Assembly: GCF_027409185.1 (NCBI RefSeq)
Contig: NC_084464.1
Span: 76,194,095-76,258,094, forward strand
Source: Cynocephalus volans
Taxonomy: Eukaryota > Chordata > Mammalia > Dermoptera > Cynocephalidae
Direction of reading: 5' to 3'
Length of the DNA: 64,000 nucleotides
The notes under the pieces were generated by a model. That model did not search any database. It was not told where the DNA came from and saw nothing but the letters and a program-made list of their open reading frames with translations. The position numbers were made by a program, and so were the translations under genes. Below, piece after piece: positions 35,571 through 48,439 of the stretch (its first letter is position 1; every line of letters begins with the position of its first letter).

Positions 35571-38500
35571 TAATAACTTTTCATTAATATTTTTTTCATT
35601 ACAAATATAAGATACCAAAGAACTTTATTATGATACCCTTATAAGAAATATATTTGTGGTCTCAGTGAAACAAGCTTGATGAAAGATACCCTGTCTCTTA
35701 GATTTCTTATGATGAGAATGAGCACATGAAAGAATCAGTTTCTTCTTTGTTACCATGAAATTTGGAGGGAAATAAAGTCAATCCTATGAACATTAACTCT
35801 TGGCAGCTGAAGTTTTCCTCATATGAGGAACTGAGAGTTATCTTTTGAGATTGAATTAATAATCTGCACTCAGGTTCACTTTTAAAACATATTTTGGTTC
35901 ATTTTAATGTGGAATTAATGAAATAACGTTGCTTTTTAAATGTTTGGACGTGAGACTGTTTTGTGAACTTAACCCAGAAAAATTCTATCAAATGGGCAAA
36001 GAGAGATAAGAATTCTAGAAAGAAAAATGGGGAAATGGTACAAAATAGAAAAAAAACAGATCAGTTTTAAATTCTTGGCAGATAATTGATTTAAACACTA
36101 AAAGGAAGTGTGACAGAAGCAAAAATTTACTTACTTTCTCATTTCTCATTTCAGTTACTATGTAGTCTTACTTGTATCAAACTGAAATGGCTTCTTGTTA
36201 GTTATGATTTCTTCATCCTTTCATTACTACTTTTCTGGACAAATAGATTTTATATTTAAGAGATTAAAAAATTCTTTATTAAAAATGAAACACTTCTGAT
36301 CATTAATTTTATTATTTAGCATCTTTCTGTATCATCCAGAGAATTGTTTCTACCTTGTTTTTCTCATATTCTAAATAACTACTTCAGAGAACTGGAAATT
36401 TTAGCCATGCTTGGTGTTAGAAAGAAATTCCAAGAAAGATTATGGATGTCAGATTCAGTAGCCAACAGAAGTAATGATTGGTGGACAGATCTATCATTTG
36501 AAAGCAAAATTTTGTCAGTTAAATACTTAGGTTGCTGTAGAGGATAGAATTAAATGTCACAGTATTTAATTTGGTTGGTATGTATGTTTCATTGAAAATT
36601 ATTTGCTTTATACTAATGTCTTTATACTTCTTTTTTTGTGTTTATGTATTTTTATAGCATTATACCAGAAAATTTTTAAGAGATTGCATACTTTTTAGTT
36701 AAATTACAACTGCTAAAATAGCAAACACAAGAACTGGGTTTTGAACAGAAGAAAAATCTCTCACACTTTTTTCTCACTCATTTTCAAAGTAGCAAACTTT
36801 TATCTGTCATGTTGGAAATAAGTTACCAAATATGGCTTCTCAAGATCTTTTTTATTCCAAATGTTGTATGGATGTGTTTTATTTTTAATTCTCTAAATTA
36901 GGATATCTTGTTTTTCTTATTTGTGGTATGCAAAGATATCTGCAGACCTTTACAAATAAAGGGACCCTGAACAAATTGAGATGTGCTGTTTTTCCCCTGC
37001 CCAACACCATTCCCAACATAATTGCCTTTTGTGTATGTGTGTAGTGTCCCACAGCTTTTGAATCTTGTTTCATCCTCTGGATACCTCTATGATAAGGTAA
37101 ATCTGATAAGGTATTGGTTATTTGCTGCCAGTGTACTCAGAATAGCCTCTATCATGTTAAATGTTAAATTAATATGAAAAGTATAGAGGATAGTAGTTGA
37201 TGGGAGTATGGTTACTTAATAGAGGCTCACAGGTGTTGCTTACATCCAAAATAATGTTCTTATGTCTAAATGAGTTTCCTTACCAGCAATTTCAATAAAA
37301 AGAGCACAAAAGGTAGCCTATTTACTATTTATAAAGGCTATTATTATTGCAGTCTTTGAGATATTGTTTCTGTCCTCTATATCCTTCCCTCAAGGTTTGT
37401 GTCATTTTTAAATAGTATTAAGGAGTTCCTGGAGTATGTATCTTTTTAATATTAGTAAATTTTTTAGGAAAAGGTACCCTTCCAGAAATTTTCTGCCTCC
37501 AGAAATTGCTCCTGTGTATTTAGCTCTTTTTTGATAAGTACGTATCATTGATTTCTAGTCTCATCCTTGATACCATAAATATCTTTATATAGGATTGTTT
37601 TCCTTTATCCTTTGTGTTAATTCTCTTTTACTTCTGTTCTTTAAAAATTCCTTTTTTCCTCTAAAGGCTTAGATTTTCTTTATGCTTTTTATTAAATACC
37701 CTATCTTTCTTTTAACTTTGATTTGTACTTCAACTCAATACCTTTTCCTTCCAGCACTTGTATTTTACCATAATTTCTCTACCTTTTGTATACTTGTATT
37801 TCTGGAAAGCTTGTAGGGAAAGAAGCAAAAGTAATTATTTTGTCTATGAGTTACAATAGGGCAGATTCTGTGGCATTGGAATTAGATGAAATTATTTCCA
37901 GCACAAGATTATGCTGACAGTATGAGGTTTGGGTCAGGAAATAGCTGTCATCTGGAATAACATCAGTCATGAAAGACAATGTGTATTTACAGAGCTGTTG
38001 AAAATTAGTAAGAAAGCATTCATAGACTTTTACAACAGAAAATTCATTTGCTGGTTCTAGGAAGCTGGTCCTAATTTGAAATGTTATGTACAATTTCCGT
38101 GAAAAGTTTAAATAACAGCTTTCCATATCTAGTTATGATGGTATTAGTGAAACTTTTTAAATATCCAACTGTCCTTTCTTTCTGGAAAAAATTTGATCCA
38201 TGTAATATAGGCAAATGGTTAAAAGATCAGTTAGTCCAGAAAGACTTGTAATGAAAACCATAGCTCATCCTCTAGGTGCAACCACTTTTAACTATTTCTC
38301 TAGTCCTTATTGTGACCTCTATATAGACATTGTCAATGGACTTCTGTTATGATAAAACACAATTTATCTTATTTACACAACTTTCTCTCTTCGTCTACTT
38401 TTTAAAAAGACAGTTATTATCACATCTTTCTGGATCTCTGTAGCTTCAAATAATATACATATTTAAAGCTTCATTTTCTATTTCAGTGGTTTTGAAAGAC

Positions 38501-38814
38501 CCCTCATTTTGTAATAAGGATATAAGCATTCTTACCTCTTTCTTCAAATTTTCTCTCCCTCTGCCTTCCAACCTCTGTTAGATGATATGTCCTTTCTTTT
38601 ACATTATCAAGATTGTTAACATTCATGTTTCGTTTTGTATCTGTAGTTAAATCTTCCGTGCTTTCTGTACAACAGCATCTACATTTTTATGGTGACAGAA
38701 GAGGGAAAGGTTTATGGAATTGAAATGGCTATTCAACATAAAGAAAGAGGATCTTAACTTTCTAGGAAGATAGTTAAGGCAGATCTAGTTATTTTGATAT
38801 TGATCTGGGTCACT

Positions 38815-38860
<46 letters not shown>
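38815..38860. repeat. (TA)9(GA)14 compound microsatellite
   Basis: An uninterrupted run of nine TA units (38815-38832) passes directly into fourteen GA units (38833-38860). Likely polymorphic in length. Confidence 0.95.
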
Positions 38861-38862
<2 letters not shown>

Positions 38863-38899
38863 TATTTTAGAGACTTAATTTGAGATGTGGCTCTGATAT

Positions 38900-39060
38900 A
38901 GTTAACAAAGTAGTGAGTTGGAATCAGGACCCTTTTTATGCTACTTGGGATAATTCACTTATCCTTTCTGAGCTTCATTTTCTCATCTATGAAATGTACT
39001 GCCTGCTTCACAATGTTGTTGTGCATTAAATAAATGAAAGTACTTAGTAAACTTTAAATG
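38900..39060 (+). repeat. MIR SINE
   Basis: 'tgagttggaatcaggaccct', 'tgggataattcacttatcct', 'tctgagcttcattttctcat' and 'tgttgtgcattaaataaatg' give the MIR order. Confidence 0.75.
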
Positions 39061-39464
39061 GCTATAATGTAAAGTATTATTGGGCTTCTAGAGATATTAG
39101 AAAGAATGGGAAGCAGTCAGGTTTTGACACATTTGTCATGCTGCTTTAGTGTTGTAAATAACTGAAACTTTTAACAAAGTTAATTTGACATTTTTTCCTA
39201 TGATTTATATAATTTCTGTTATGCAGCATAGTAATTCAGTACATAAGATAACATCTTATGTTAATGAGTAAATTTAATATTTTTTTAAAAACCAATAAAA
39301 TAATTTCTGAGATGGGATGACCAAGTGCAAGAAGGGAGAACTGAAGAAATGAAGAGACCTCACAAAACACCCCTGAATTTATAAACATAACAAGGAAATC
39401 TACATTCCTGGGCTTGCATTTCTGTGCTTATAAAACTGGCTTAATTTGTAGAAAATGTTAGAAT

Positions 39465-39655
39465 TTGGTTGTGATTAGTTTCAAGTTTTGTTCTGCCACT
39501 CACTAGTTATATGGTCTTAAGCAAATTATTGTTTCTCTGAGCTTTTCCTTCCTAATCAGCGAAATGGGAATAATCCCTGTCTCAAAGTGTGTTTGTAAAA
39601 ATTAAATTAGAAAAATTATATGAAGAGGCCTAGTACAGTGCTCAATAAATAATGG
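39465..39655 (+). repeat. MIR SINE
   Basis: 'tctgccactcactagttata', 'ctctgagcttttccttccta', 'gcgaaatgggaataatccct' and 'cctagtacagtgctcaataa' match a near-complete MIR. Confidence 0.75.
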
Positions 39656-41214
39656 TTCCCCTCTTTGTCTTGCCCTCCCTTTCTGTCCTAAATTGTGTTA
39701 AAAAGCTGAAATGAGATAGACTCTAGAATCTCAGAACCAGCTTGATTTAAGGAAATCAGTCTGTGAAGAAGGAGCCATCTATATGGCTTTCCGTTCTTAG
39801 TTTTTAAGTATTAGCCTTACTTGAGAGCAGGATAGCTGATTGATATGGTTGGGGAAGATCTTACTACTAAAAAGTATATTTTCTATTTTGATAAAAGCTT
39901 TACAACTAGATAAGCATTTGGACTAACAAGAAATCAACCCAGGTTGATCAAGGATAGAGAAATGGCCTTAGGAAAAACCCTGCTCAAATACAGATAACTG
40001 GAAATTTCTTTTTTGATCAATCTGGGTTGCTTTGTCTTGGCAGTAGTAAATTGGCTACTTGTAATAAAGCTTCAAATATTTTGAAGTGCTGCTAGCACTT
40101 TCTGCCCTATTAGTTGTCTCTTAAGCCTTGCCCAGCCACCAGCTTTTCCGGATCTTCCTTTGAGAGCCACTGAAATGTTGGGATAGTTCTGCTGAATTGT
40201 TAATGTTTTTCATGATTTGACCCTAAGCTACATGTCTAATTTTATTTCCCATCATTCTCCCTGTGGATTCTGTGGAACTACTTGCGGTTTCTCAATTTGA
40301 TGGGTTCTGATTTACCTCGTACTTTGTGTATGCTCTCCCCTCTTTATTACCTCCTTTTTAAAGCTGTAGATAACTCCCCTTGGCATTTAGAGGTTTCCTC
40401 TGCCATGCTGTCATAGCACTTTCCATATATATTTTTTAGCTCTTACCATCTATCTTAAAAGTTTTTCTCAGAAATGGAATTCTGCTAAAGCAGTCAAGCA
40501 TCAAGATCCTTAAGGTGCTTTTAAAAAATGAGGAAAGCTTAAGGAAATAGCTAGAAACAACTCATATTATGTCACTAATCCATTACTGTTACCAGTATCT
40601 GAATAATCTCAACAGCCATGAATGGAAAACTCACCATAAAATTAGAGATTTCAATAAACTACATAGATTATGAAAGTTAAGTGCACTTGGTAATATAAGC
40701 CTCCATTTTGCTTTCCCCAGGTTTGACAGCTTCCTTCTGTCATTGCCAATGTCTTTTTACCTGACTTAAGAGTAGTGATAATTACATTGTCATTTGCTTT
40801 AGCCTGCTGAAATAGGGAGTTAAAAGATTATCACGTTGTACTGCTTGAATGTTTCTATCTAAAGTAGACTGGGAACTCGGAAAAACAAGCAGAGTTCTTA
40901 TTTATGTTATCTCTTAGTTTTCAATACTTTAGAGACTTAATAAATTGTTGTTGAGTGAATGCTCACTTGTTCACAAAATAAATGAGATACCAGTGCTAGC
41001 AGTTTAACAGAAGGAAATGGAAATACAGAAAGACCATGATAAGAATAAAATATACATTATCTTCACTTAATATAAGTGTTTGTAGGCCTCTATCACAAGT
41101 CTCTAAAAGTGTAGATTTGAATGTTTGTGTTAGGAGATAACTGATAGGCAAATTGAAAAGAGTCCTCTGAACAAGGAAATAGGGCATAAATAAGTAGTTA
41201 TATGAAAGTTTATT

Positions 41215-41320
41215 CAAAAAATACTTTTTGAGTGCCTATTATGTGTAAGACATAATGCTCAGTTCTAAATTAAAGCCATTAAAAAGATAAATGTGGTTCC
41301 TAACCTTATGGAGGTGTTAT
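41215..41320 (+). repeat. Ancient LINE-like relic, partial
   Basis: 'tgagtgcctattatgtgtaa', 'gacataatgctcagttcta' and 'ctaaccttatggaggtgtta' are the opening segment of the repeat also present at 13565. Confidence 0.5.
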
Positions 41321-41785
41321 CATCTAGCAAATATTAAAAAACAAGGAGAGTTTCAGATTTAAGACAATAAACTTGAATATATACATATTTGGGTCTTCTT
41401 GTTTTCAAGACCCTTTGGCAATAGCAATATAGAAGTACAAAAAAGGAAAAAAAAAATATTTTAATAAGTTTTTGAAGATCAGAAAACAGAAGTGGAAGTG
41501 GGAGCTGAACTACCTTCTGGGACATCTCTCCTTCTCCTTCCCCCCAACTCTGAGGGATTTCAAGCTTGAAGTCAGGCAGGTACAGCAGATGATGGGAAGT
41601 GAGAGATGGGCCTGAGAACAGGGATAAATTAAAGGCCTGTAGTCGGGTCAGCTGTGATCCTTAGGCACCCTAGCCTGAAGTGCAGAATATCTGGAAGATT
41701 ACTATTTACCTTAGGCCAAAAACCTTAGGGCTTTTCTCTAAATAGATTGTCCTAGGGTATTAACACGCCAGAGTAAAGCACTCTT

Positions 41786-42475
41786 TTTTTTTTATTTTTA
41801 TTTTTTTGTGGTAAAAACCACAATATAAAATCTACACTCTTAACAAAGTTTTAAGTGTACAGTACAATATTGTTAACTATATGCACATCATTGTACAGCA
41901 GATTTCTAGAACTTTCTCATCTTATGTAACTGAAACTCTATACCATGGAACAGTAGCTCCTCATTTCCCCCTCCCTCTCCAGCCCCTAGTAACCACCATC
42001 CAACTTTCTGCTTCTATGAGTTTGACTACTTTAGAGACCTCATTTAAGTGGAATAATGCAGTATTTGCCCTTCCGTGATTTGCTTATTCCGTTTAACATA
42101 ATGTCCTTCAGTTTCATCCATATTATAGTATATGACAGGATTTCCTTTTTTACAGCTGAATAATATTTCATTGTATGTACCACACATTGTCTTTATTCAT
42201 TCATGCATAGACAGACATTTAGGTTGTATCCACCTCTTGGCTATTGTGAATAATGCTTCAATGAACATAGAAGTGTTTTTTTTTTTAAGATCCTGCTTTT
42301 GATTCTCTTGGATAAATACCCAGAAGTGGGATTGCTGGATCATATGGTAATTCTAAATTTAATTTTTTGAGGAATCTCCATACTGTTTTCCGTAGTGGCT
42401 ACACTATTTTACATCTTCACCAACAGTACACAAGGGTTCCAGTTTCTCCACATCCATTAGTGCTGACCATGTTCA
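41786..42475 (-). mobile_element. L1M 3' region, antisense
   Basis: The + strand reads antisense 3' UTR ('gtggtaaaaaccacaatata', 'taactatatgcacatcattg') and then antisense ORF2 ('tcatatggtaattctaaatt', 'aggaatctccatactgtttt'). Diverged. The + strand open frame at 41881-42078 is an antisense reading. Confidence 0.75.
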
Positions 42476-42479
42476 TAAT

Positions 42480-42772
42480 ACTGTATATTTCCCCACTCAT
42501 AAGTGGGGTTTTTAAAATAAACAAACAACGAATAGAATAATACGTTGAACCTTCAGAAGGAGAGAACAGAACTATGGTTATTAGGTGGGAGAAAGAGGGA
42601 GAGGAAAGGAGGAGTCATGGAGAAATTGGTTAATAGACATAAGAATGAGTACATTTTATAATAACAGATATGCCAGCTATCCTGATTTGATCATCATATA
42701 TTGTACGCAAATACTGTTGGTCAACTCTGTACCCTACAAGTATGTATAATCAATTATTTTTCAGTAAAAAAA
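42480..42772 (+). mobile_element. L1 3' UTR fragment, sense
   Basis: 'ccactcataagtggggtttt', 'agaactatggttattaggtg' and 'gggagaaagagggagaggaa' resemble a sense L1 3' UTR. It abuts the antisense L1 just upstream. The two overlap in L1 coordinates, so they look like two insertions rather than one inverted copy. Confidence 0.55.
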
Positions 42773-42888
42773 TACTATATAAAGTAAGAAATATATGAGA
42801 CATGGACGTTGTCTTCAAGAAATTTTTATTCCTTTCTCCTGAAATGCTTTTCTTTTTTTTAATCTTCATTTGACACTCTTGTCAACAA

Positions 42889-42915
42889 AGCCTGTGGAGC
42901 CTGGCTCCACAGGCT
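42889..42915. repeat. 27-nt near-perfect palindrome
   Basis: AGCCTGTGGAGCC (42889-42901), one T, then GGCTCCACAGGCT (42903-42915). The 13-bp arms are perfectly complementary and GC-rich in an AT-rich intron. No symmetric element is recognised around it. Confidence 0.95.
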
Positions 42916-43265
42916 AGGTTCACCCCATATTATGAGATGCCATAACGTTGTATCCTCTAACACTTCGCACAGGTGTAATTTACCGAATTAAATGAGGTCA
43001 GAAAGTGGTTTGTTTGGTTTGGTTTGTTTCACTTTCCTTAGAATAATGCATGGCACAGAGTAACTGTACAATAAATATATAACTTTTATTGTGAAATGTA
43101 TCACATTTTTTGAAGATTGTATAGCACATTATTTTATTAAATAATAAAATGAACACCCAGGTACTCAATTCGTCATTTAAGAAATAAAACATTATTAGTA
43201 CCTTTAAATCCTACGGTGTGCCTCTGTTGACTTTTGTGTTAATCATTCTTTTGCTTTCTTTAAAG

Positions 43266-44090
43266 TTTTGTCACCTATGATTGTATCCCAAGGAAATGTC
43301 TGGTTTAGTTTGGAAAAACAGCAGCAAGCACAAACCCAGTTGTGTAAGAAAGCTGCGATATCACTACTATTAAAAGAAGACTCCCAGATGAAAAGCTGAA
43401 CAGATTCTCTGGGTTATAATATGCCTCTGTATACCTGAAAAGTTTTAAGATCCCCTTTGAGGAAGTTAGTAGGCAGAATCAAGAGTGGATTGTGTAAAAG
43501 TTAAAAGCACACCACCTTTGGGCCTTCCGGCAATGTTGTTATTTGATAAAGTATTAGATGTTTATCATGGAGTATGCTGATTTGCATCTAAACTTACCAT
43601 GGCCTTCCTCAAACTCTCAGGAGCAGGTCAAAGCAGAAAACTTCTGTGAGATGAAAAGTCCTCAGATGATCTTAATGATAGGGTAGAAACTTCATTTCTA
43701 CACCCTCAAACAAGCCAAGTACTGAAAAGGATCTGGCCAAACTTTTGATCTCTCCTTGGGTTAAAAGGTTATACTATGGCAGCAGGGATCTTTCAGAAGT
43801 CAGACCTCAATATATCTTTTTTTAGGCATACTAAACCAATCTATGTTGGTCACCCTTTATATCTAAGGAAGAAGATCTATTTGGGATCTTTCTTCACTGT
43901 CTTCCTATAGATTCCCTTTGTCTCTCTTCAGTGCTGAATCTCTTGTTTTGTAACATTTATTTTTCTTCTCTCTTGGTTTACTCTCTCAATTTAGTGGAGC
44001 CTGTTCTCCAGATAACTTGTTGAGAAAAGTGGCACGGAAATACATATTTTGAAACCTTCAATGTCTAAATAAAAATATCTTTATTCTACC
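43266..44090 (+). other. Candidate alternative 3' terminal exon
   Basis: A good acceptor (TTGCTTTCTTTAAAG, ending 43265) precedes a frame that is open for 43 codons, LSPMIVSQGNVWFSLEKQQQ to ...EDSQMKS, with a TGA at 43397-43399. Coding exon 2 leaves one G, and G plus the first two bases here makes Val, so the frame is in phase with FAM135A. A poly(A) signal AATAAA lies at 44068-44073. I do not recognise the peptide. It could be a genuine short-isoform terminal exon, a relic of a retrocopy, or chance. End is set only by the poly(A) signal. Confidence 0.3.
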
Positions 44091-44109
44091 CTTCACACTT
44101 ATTTGAAAG

Positions 44110-44569
44110 TACAGATGCTTCTCGACTTACGATGGGGTTACGTTGTGATAAACCCCTCATAAATTGAAAATGTAAGTTGAAAATAGATTTAATACACGTT
44201 AACCTACTGGACATCATGGCTTAGCCTAGCCTACCTTAAATGTTCTCAGAACACTTAACATTAGCCTATAGTTGGGCAAAATAATCTAACACAAAGCCTA
44301 TTTTATAATAAAGTGTTAAGTATGTTATGTAACTTATTGAATACAGTTCATTGTAGAGTATAGTATCACTTGTGATCGTGTGGCAGACTGGGAGCTGGAG
44401 CTCACTACCACTGCCCAGAGTCAAAAAAGAGTATTGTAATACATACTGCTGGCCCAGGAAAAGATCAAAATTCAAGGTACAGTTTCTAACAAATGTGTAT
44501 CACTTTTGCACTGTTGTAAAGTTGAAAAAACATTAAGTCACACCATTGTAAGTCGGGGACCATCTATAT
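44110..44569. mobile_element. Tigger-type DNA transposon relic (TcMar)
   Basis: The left end ACAGATGCTTCTCGACTTAC and right end 'taagtcggggaccatctata' form inverted repeats (CTCGACTTACGATGG against CCATTGTAAGTCGGGG) and are flanked by TA. Internally, 'ggcttagcctagcctacctt', 'taacacaaagcctattttat' and 'ctggcccaggaaaagatcaa' keep the order of a common Tigger-derived element. About 460 bp. The minus-strand open frame at 44266-44475 is inside it. No transposase remains. Confidence 0.8.
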
Positions 44570-45789
44570 AGAATTCAAGGTTAGAAATCTTTTTCCTTCA
44601 GGATTTTTAAAATAGTGCTTCTTTGTTTTTTGGTTTGCAGCATTGCTGTTGAGAGTTCCAAAACCATTCTGATTCCTAATCCTTTATATGTGACCTTTTC
44701 CCCCTTTTCATGAATCTTGTAGAATATCCTCTTTGTCTCTAGTGTTCTGATGGCACATAATGATGTGTCTTGGGTCTTTAAGTACCTACAGGACCCGTTT
44801 AGTCTGGATACATATATCTTTCAGTTCCGGGACATTTCTTATTTTGTTCATGATTATCTTCAATCTGTTTTTGTTTTTTTTTTTTTCTTTTTGGAACTTC
44901 TGTCATTTGGATGATGGATTGTCTTTACTGCTTCTCTTAATTTACAGTTTTTTTCTCATTATTCTTTTTGTTCTACTTAATGCGATATCTCCTCAACTCT
45001 ATTTTTAACCCCTTTTTTGAGCTTTTTGCTTTTGTGCTTTTCTCTTTTTTTCTTCTTCCTCTTTCTCTTTCTCTTTTCTTCTACTATATCTCCCTCTGTA
45101 CCTCTCATCCCTTCTCTTTCTTTTAAAATCCAAGTAAGTGCTCTTTTGTTCTCTGAGTGTCCCATTGTTACAGCAACATTTTCTTATTTTGTGAATGCAA
45201 TATCTTCTCTAAGAAAAATACCAATAGAGTGTTGTTCTTTTATTTAAATTTTATTTTTCTATGCAAGTTGCTTTTTTCCCTCCTTGTTTTAGCCTCTGAC
45301 AAATTAAAAGCTTTCTTTATATGTCAGATATTCCTCAGTTGTCTAAACCTGATTGAAAGGAGGCTGATTGGAAGTTCTCCATACATGGGACTTGTCTCTT
45401 TGAGCTTCACTTTAGGGTGATGGTGAGCCATTTGCTAGGGAAGCTTTGGAGTCAGCATCTATAGATATTTTTCATTGAGTTGGTCAGATTTCCCATGTCA
45501 AGAACTGTGGAGAATCTAAGATTTTACTGTATGTATTGTTGAAAATTCTCCTCCGTGGTTTCTCATGTTTCTTACATCTTGTGAGCACAGACACTGAAAG
45601 CCTGTTTAGTATTCAATATGCTTAGGAGCTCACGTACTCATGGTCTCAGTTTTGCCAGGTGACTTTCAGTTCAGAGGGTTGTGATTTTATCCTCTCCAGG
45701 AAATAAACCTCCAGACTTCTGCTAGGGTGAAGGCGGGCAGCAACCTAGTGATACGTAATAGGGAAAAGAACAGGAATCTATTCTGTTCT

Positions 45790-46085
45790 TTGCCGATAGG
45801 TCACCTTCTCAAGAAAGAATTGCCTGACTTTTCTGTTTAAAATTGCTGTCTTTCTCATCCCTCTCTCCTTTATTTTTCTCCATAGCACTTATTACTTTTA
45901 AACACACTGTATGATTTACTTTATTATTTTTATTCTCTATTACCACTCCCATTTGAATGTAAGCTCTATGAGGTCATAAATTTTTATTCCTTTCATTTTA
46001 CTGTGTATCACCAACACCTAGAAAGTACCTGCCACATAATAGGAATTCAGTAAATATTTGTTGATTGGATGAGTGAGTGAATGAC
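45790..46085 (+). repeat. L2-like LINE 3' end
   Basis: 'ttctccatagcacttattac', 'gaatgtaagctctatgaggt', 'aacacctagaaagtacctgc' and 'cagtaaatatttgttgattg' give an L2 3' end ending in a GAGT-like tail. Confidence 0.65.
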
Positions 46086-46474
46086 TGGGAAGGAAGTTGC
46101 ACATCTGGTTTGCCCCTTGCTCCTGTTTTGAGATTAAAATTAAGGAGAAGATTATTATTTGTAAGTCATTGGTATGTCTTTTTTAAATGCTTTAAAGATT
46201 GATGTATATTGAGGATATGGGCAACTTTCACTGACTAGGTTATTGCTAGTCATTCCAAAGCAACTTAGAATCATTTATTTTGTATACAATTCCTTACCTG
46301 ATGTTAGAATCCCTTTTAGGGTTTTCCTAAGGACAGTCTTTTATTCTGTTAGAGCATTTCTAGCACTCAATAAATATTGGTTATGTTTTGTTGGTAGAGT
46401 CAATAAAAATGGGGTTGCTGAAGAATTGGATGTGAGGCTTGGAAGAAAGAAGAATTAATAAAGATCACAGATCT

Positions 46475-46560
46475 AGTAAGTGGCAGAGCCAGGATTTAGA
46501 CCCAGTCAGTCTGGTTCCAAAGTCTTTGTTCCTAACCACTGCACTATGCTGCTTCTTGAT
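46475..46560 (-). repeat. MIR fragment
   Basis: 'tagtaagtggcagagccagg' and 'aaccactgcactatgctgct' are a clear antisense MIR core end. Confidence 0.7.
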
Positions 46561-46599
46561 AGGGAAAAAAAAAACAGCCAAAAAAGTCTAGAAAGGGGT

Positions 46600-48240
46600 G
46601 GCCTATGAAGTAGGAATAAAACCAGAAGAGTGTGATGTCCAGAAAGTCAAATTGAAGAAGTATTTCAAGAATGAGGGAATGTGTAACTATGTGAGATGCT
46701 GATTATAAGTTAAGTAAGATGAGGTCTGGGAATTGACCATTGGATTTAGCAAAGCAGAAGTCATTAGTGGTCTTGATCGAAGAGCAGTTACATGGGTCAA
46801 AGTCTAGTTGGAGAGTGAATTAATTATTGCTCTGTAAAAATTTACTCCACAACTTAGTTTAAAACAACAAACATTATCTGACAGTTTCTATGTGTCAGGA
46901 ATTTAGCTGCATGCCTCTGGCTCAGGGTCTCTTGTGAGGTTGCAGTCAATTACTTCCGCTGTATTGACACAAATCATGACATTACTTCTGCTGTATTCAC
47001 ACAGATTATTTCTGCCATATTCACACAGATCAACCCTGGTACTTTGTAGAAGGAGATTATGCAAGGGTATGAATAGCAGGAAGTGAGAATCATTGGCGGC
47101 CATGTTGGAAGCTGGCTATCACAAAATGGGCTGAAGAAAGAGTAGGAGATGAATTAGAGACACCAAATACGAAAAACTTGAGGAATTTTGCCAAAAAGGG
47201 CAGCAGAGGAATAGGGAGTTTGTCCAGCTGCATCTACAGGTAAAAGCAGTAGTGGAGTTTATAGAAATTCTCTGATTATTTTTACTTTCTCATGAAATAA
47301 GAACCAAAGTTATCAGTGAGACTGAAGACTAGGTTTAAGACAAGAAAATAGTTTATGAAATAGTCATCTAGGAATGTGGGGAGAAAATGGATTCAGGAAA
47401 TATAGTATGATTGCTAGACGGCACTAAGTGTCCATTGAGGTTAGTGTTCATGAATTTAAAGTATAACCAGTCAGAATAGTTGTATATTCTTACCCAGGCA
47501 CTTTGAGCTTGTGGGCACACATATGAATTAGCAAAAAGCTGGATTTATCAAGGTTGGGATTTATTTAAGTCAATATGACAAAGCAAGAGTAGTATGTATC
47601 CTTAACAGGATGTAAGCAAGAGTGTGATAATGATAGATCATAGAATTTAAGTAGGGTAGGAAGGAAAGTGAGGACTTGAGAGAAAGTAGAGGGATAATGA
47701 AAAGGAGTACGATTTGTGGAATCAACTCCTAAGTGGAGTCAAAGGATTGTCGAGCTTGTGGTATTAGAGGGAATGAGTGAGCTGAAAAGAGAGATGGAGG
47801 TATGAGAGAAGTGGATTGAAATTGAAATTACAGAAGGATTGCAGTCATTGGTAATGCCTAAGTCTAGGGAATGACAGTAGGACTGAGGAGGGCTAGAGGG
47901 CAAGAACACTTGAAAGGAGGAAAAGAACCTAACCTAGGAGGTCAAGGATTGGAAGATTTACCTACATAGCTATGGAATCCACCAAAAGTGATGGCTAAAG
48001 TAGTTTTGGAGAAAGTGACCTCGAATTAGGAAAAAAAGCCTTCAAGAATGAGTTTCCAGCGGTTTGTAGAGACTGCAAAAATGAGCGAGGTGGTGAGTGT
48101 CGCTGTACTATCTGATCACATGAGATTCAAAGTTGGTGTCAGAGGTGGTTTTACAGAAGAGGCAGAGAATATCTGAAAGCATCAGTGAGGAACAAAGATC
48201 TCCTGATCTGGTAGTGGAAGGAGTATAAGAGAGGAGGAAA
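46600..48240 (+). repeat. Ancient LINE-like relic, interrupted
   Basis: 'aaccagaagagtgtgatgtc', 'aattgaccattggatttagc' and 'aagtcattagtggtcttgat' are typical of the distal part of the same old repeat as at 13565. The copy is split by a second repeat at 46835-47120; related purine-rich sequence resumes after 47121 ('gaagaaagagtaggagatga'). G/A-rich throughout. Extent to the right is approximate. Confidence 0.5.
46835..47120. repeat. Interspersed repeat (same unnamed family as 18955), nested
   Basis: 'gctctgtaaaaatttactcc', 'taaaacaacaaacattatct', 'tgtgtcaggaatttagctgc' and 'caagggtatgaatagcagga' share the head and body of the element at 18955. Inside, a short tandem motif appears three times: 'cgctgtattgacacaaatca', 'tgctgtattcacacagatta', 'tgccatattcacacagatca' (46958-47033). 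Confidence 0.55.
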
Positions 48241-48439
48241 CAGCTCCCACTTGAGAAAGAAGCAGCATTGTCAGGAAAGAGCAGTAGGGAAACCTTTGCT
48301 TCTTGAGGCAGTGGATTCTCATTTCACATTATCTGGGTGCTTTAAACAAAATGTACTTTCTATTGAAGAAAATCACTTGTTCTCATCTCTTCTCTGAAAT
48401 AATCAGAAGTTGAGTTTCTGATCTACTTGGTTTCCCTTA

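Noticed and set aside
41786..42772. One 5'-inverted (twin-primed) L1
   Set aside because: The antisense and sense parts both include 3' UTR sequence, so they overlap in L1 coordinates. Two insertions fit better.
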